A DNA stretch of 64,000 nt from Juglans regia (taxonomy: Eukaryota; Streptophyta; Magnoliopsida; Fagales; Juglandaceae): contig NC_049911.1 of NCBI RefSeq assembly GCF_001411555.2, forward strand, positions 1,116,001 to 1,180,000. The letters run 5' to 3'. Shown here piece after piece: positions 62,601-64,000 of this stretch (position 1 is its first letter; each line of letters starts with the position of its first letter). A program made the position numbers and the translations under genes. The notes under the pieces were generated by a model. The model did no database searches. It was not told where the DNA came from and saw only the letters and a program-made list of their open reading frames with translations.

Positions 62601-63592
62601 TTGACCTTAAAAGCACAGATGATATCATCTTAAAAGGCAGCCATACCTCATCTTGTAGAGCAGAAGAACTCTGATTAGAGGTTTCTTTTAGGTTCATACT
62701 GCCCAAATCCATTGACAGCCTGCTCATTGTCCAAAACTACAAAGGATTAGTTATCAAGTAGCAAATGTTTAAAGGAAATTTGGAATCCAAATTGATAGAA
62801 GAAGTATTCTTTTATATATATATATATATATAAGTATAAACTAAGTATAAAAATAGAAGACGTATTTTGAAACACCCTTGTGACAGCATGTAGGAACTGA
62901 TGTTTTACAAAAGTAGTGCTGTACACTTCATAACACTAGTCATGTACATACACATTTACTAACAGAATGACAGCCAAGCTCTTCAAACTCAGGCACCAAA
63001 CAAGCTTAATGAGGGCATGGATTCCTCACTTCTGTTGTGAAATTGTCCAGCAAATATTATTCCTCATAGAATTTGGTCTGGTCTTTTCGAGCTTCAAAGG
63101 CCAGGTTAATGGGGGAAAACCACATTGAATATACAAATTGGAAACAAACACGAAATATCTTAGATTCAACTATTAACCCCACGAAGGAGAAAGATGAAGA
63201 AGATGATGATATGATTCTTAGAGCTTCAAGATACCTTTTGCCTCTCCTATTATCAATAGGAGACTCTGATGGAATCGCGAAAGTGGCAGGCCTTAGTGAT
63301 ATTGGTACACTAGATGGTACCAAGGGAACTGTCTTGACTCCTAATAGAGGACGAGCAGCTGATGTAGAATGAGCAGATGGAGGCTGTTCAATGGAATTGG
63401 TAGGCTGAGAAGATCGGCCAGTTATTGTAGAGCGAATGGGTAGAGGTTTTTCCAGAGAGTTAGTGGATTGATATGGCCGGCTATCTGATGTTGAACGAGC
63501 TGAGGATGTTTGTTCGACGGAGTTGATAGATAGAGAAGATCGGCCAACTGATGGAGAGCGTGCAGATGGAGGTTGTTCTTGAACTGAACGAA
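53613..63592 (-). CDS. SCD2: SCD2-like coiled-coil protein, 3' part (16 exons, 495 aa)
   Basis: Orthologue of STOMATAL CYTOKINESIS DEFECTIVE 2, which works with SCD1 in clathrin-mediated trafficking and cytokinesis (family knowledge). Exons on the minus strand: 63592-63235, 62719-62647, 62457-62416, 62052-61990, 61279-61230, 61150-61123, 59947-59876, 59752-59642, 59553-59493, 57750-57643, 57487-57366, 56566-56497, 55798-55757, 55179-55139, 54117-53988, 53731-53613; all phases close. Order of parts: a Ser/Pro-rich repeat region ([28 protein letters not shown]), then [11 protein letters not shown] and a coiled coil with [40 protein letters not shown] and [18 protein letters not shown]. It ends with [39 protein letters not shown] and [20 protein letters not shown]. 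The intron 61229-61151 uses a GC donor. The N-terminus is off the right edge. Confidence 0.93.
58132..58405. mobile_element. Tourist-like MITE in SCD2 intron (TSD TAA)
   Basis: Starts GGGCTCGTTTGGTTCCTTG and ends GCATCTAAACGCAGCC. TAA flanks at 58129-58131 and 58406-58408. Contains repeated CTCAACTC/CATCTGAAC motifs like copy 1 at 10192. Confidence 0.9.
58823..59219. mobile_element. Tourist-like MITE in SCD2 intron (TSD TTA)
   Basis: Starts AAGGTACTTTTGGCAAATGA and ends AGTGTCCAAACAAGCCC. TTA lies at 58820-58822 and 59220-59222. The interior has two CTAATCATTCATCTAATCAT-type and two TAATATTAAACCATTTCTCT repeats. Confidence 0.8.
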
Positions 63593-64000
63593 CTGTCTAA
63601 TAAAAGCAACATTGAAGTATCAAATATAAATAAGATAAGTACTATCAACATTGAAAGTTGAACAATTTTTTCTTGCTTTCCCAAATGCAATCATAAAAAA
63701 ATATAAAAAATAAAATCAGCCACATTTATTAACATGCCAAGTGCCATATTCCTCGCCATTTAAAAAAAAAAAAACATACAGGATCATAAATAAGAATGGT
63801 TAAACATGATATAAGTAGTTTACAAGTTCCTCAAAATGTCCTGATCTGAAAAAACATTATGCATCACGACTCATTTTGATATTCTGACCAACATGTTAAG
63901 TTTTCCACATTGTGTATTCTAGTCCGACCAGAATATTTTCCTGTTAGTTTATGATGATGCAATGCACTTTAGGGAGGAATACAAAAGGTCAAATGATGAA
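63593..64000. other. SCD2 upstream intron, no exon seen
   Basis: AT-rich. No frame on the minus strand extends with splice sites before the window ends. Presumably intron 5' of the Ser/Pro-rich exon. Confidence 0.6.

Noticed and set aside
62720..62745. Alternative SCD2 acceptor giving FWTMSRLS
   Set aside because: Its phase does not fit the preceding exon ending AAAAG|GT; the next AG (GAGCAG) does and restores RLSMDLG.

Overview
This window is nuclear DNA from a woody eudicot. All confident genes are intron-rich plant genes with GT-AG introns, the intergenic DNA is very AT-rich, and plant-type LINEs, a tRNA-derived SINE, LTR remnants and many short TIR elements fill introns and spacers. The repeat style (GGGCTCGTTTGG-type TIR elements) suggests Fagales, for example the walnut or hickory family. 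That placement is inference; no marker gene proves it.

Layout. (1) 1-9292: the 3' part of HASTY (exportin-5 orthologue, + strand, 11 exons seen, 5' end off the left edge). LINE fragments, a SINE with target-site duplication and MITEs sit in or beside its introns. (2) 9.3-27 kb: an 18-kb spacer holding two small two-exon genes (11080-11731 and 16644-17082). They encode paralogous 65- and 78-residue Gly/Pro-rich proteins around a CYSTM-like cysteine core; the rest is mostly short DNA transposon copies, two LTR remnants and a LINE RNase H fragment. (3) 27-37.5 kb: a complete vacuolar NHX-type Na+(K+)/H+ antiporter gene (14 coding exons, 540 aa), with a solo LTR nested in a LINE fragment in intron 2. 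(4) 38-42 kb: a decayed 4-kb L1-type LINE (- strand). (5) 42.4-45.8 kb: a FRIGIDA-like gene (- strand, 3 coding exons, 722 aa). (6) 48.9-52.1 kb: a complete Cu/Zn superoxide dismutase gene (- strand, 7 coding exons, 152 aa). (7) 53.6-64 kb: the 3' part of an SCD2-like coiled-coil gene (- strand, 16 exons seen, 495 aa, 5' end off the right edge).

The protein-coding genes are ordinary housekeeping, stress and development genes with separate promoters and no operon logic. HASTY exports small-RNA cargo, NHX loads cations into the vacuole, SOD removes superoxide, the FRIGIDA-like protein is a nuclear flowering or chromatin-type regulator, and SCD2 acts in clathrin-linked trafficking and cytokinesis. 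HASTY next to an NHX gene matches the neighbouring Arabidopsis loci as I recall them. The least described content is the pair of Gly/Pro-Cys microproteins between them. I derived all exon junctions by hand from reading frame and splice consensus; every exon set closes in frame.
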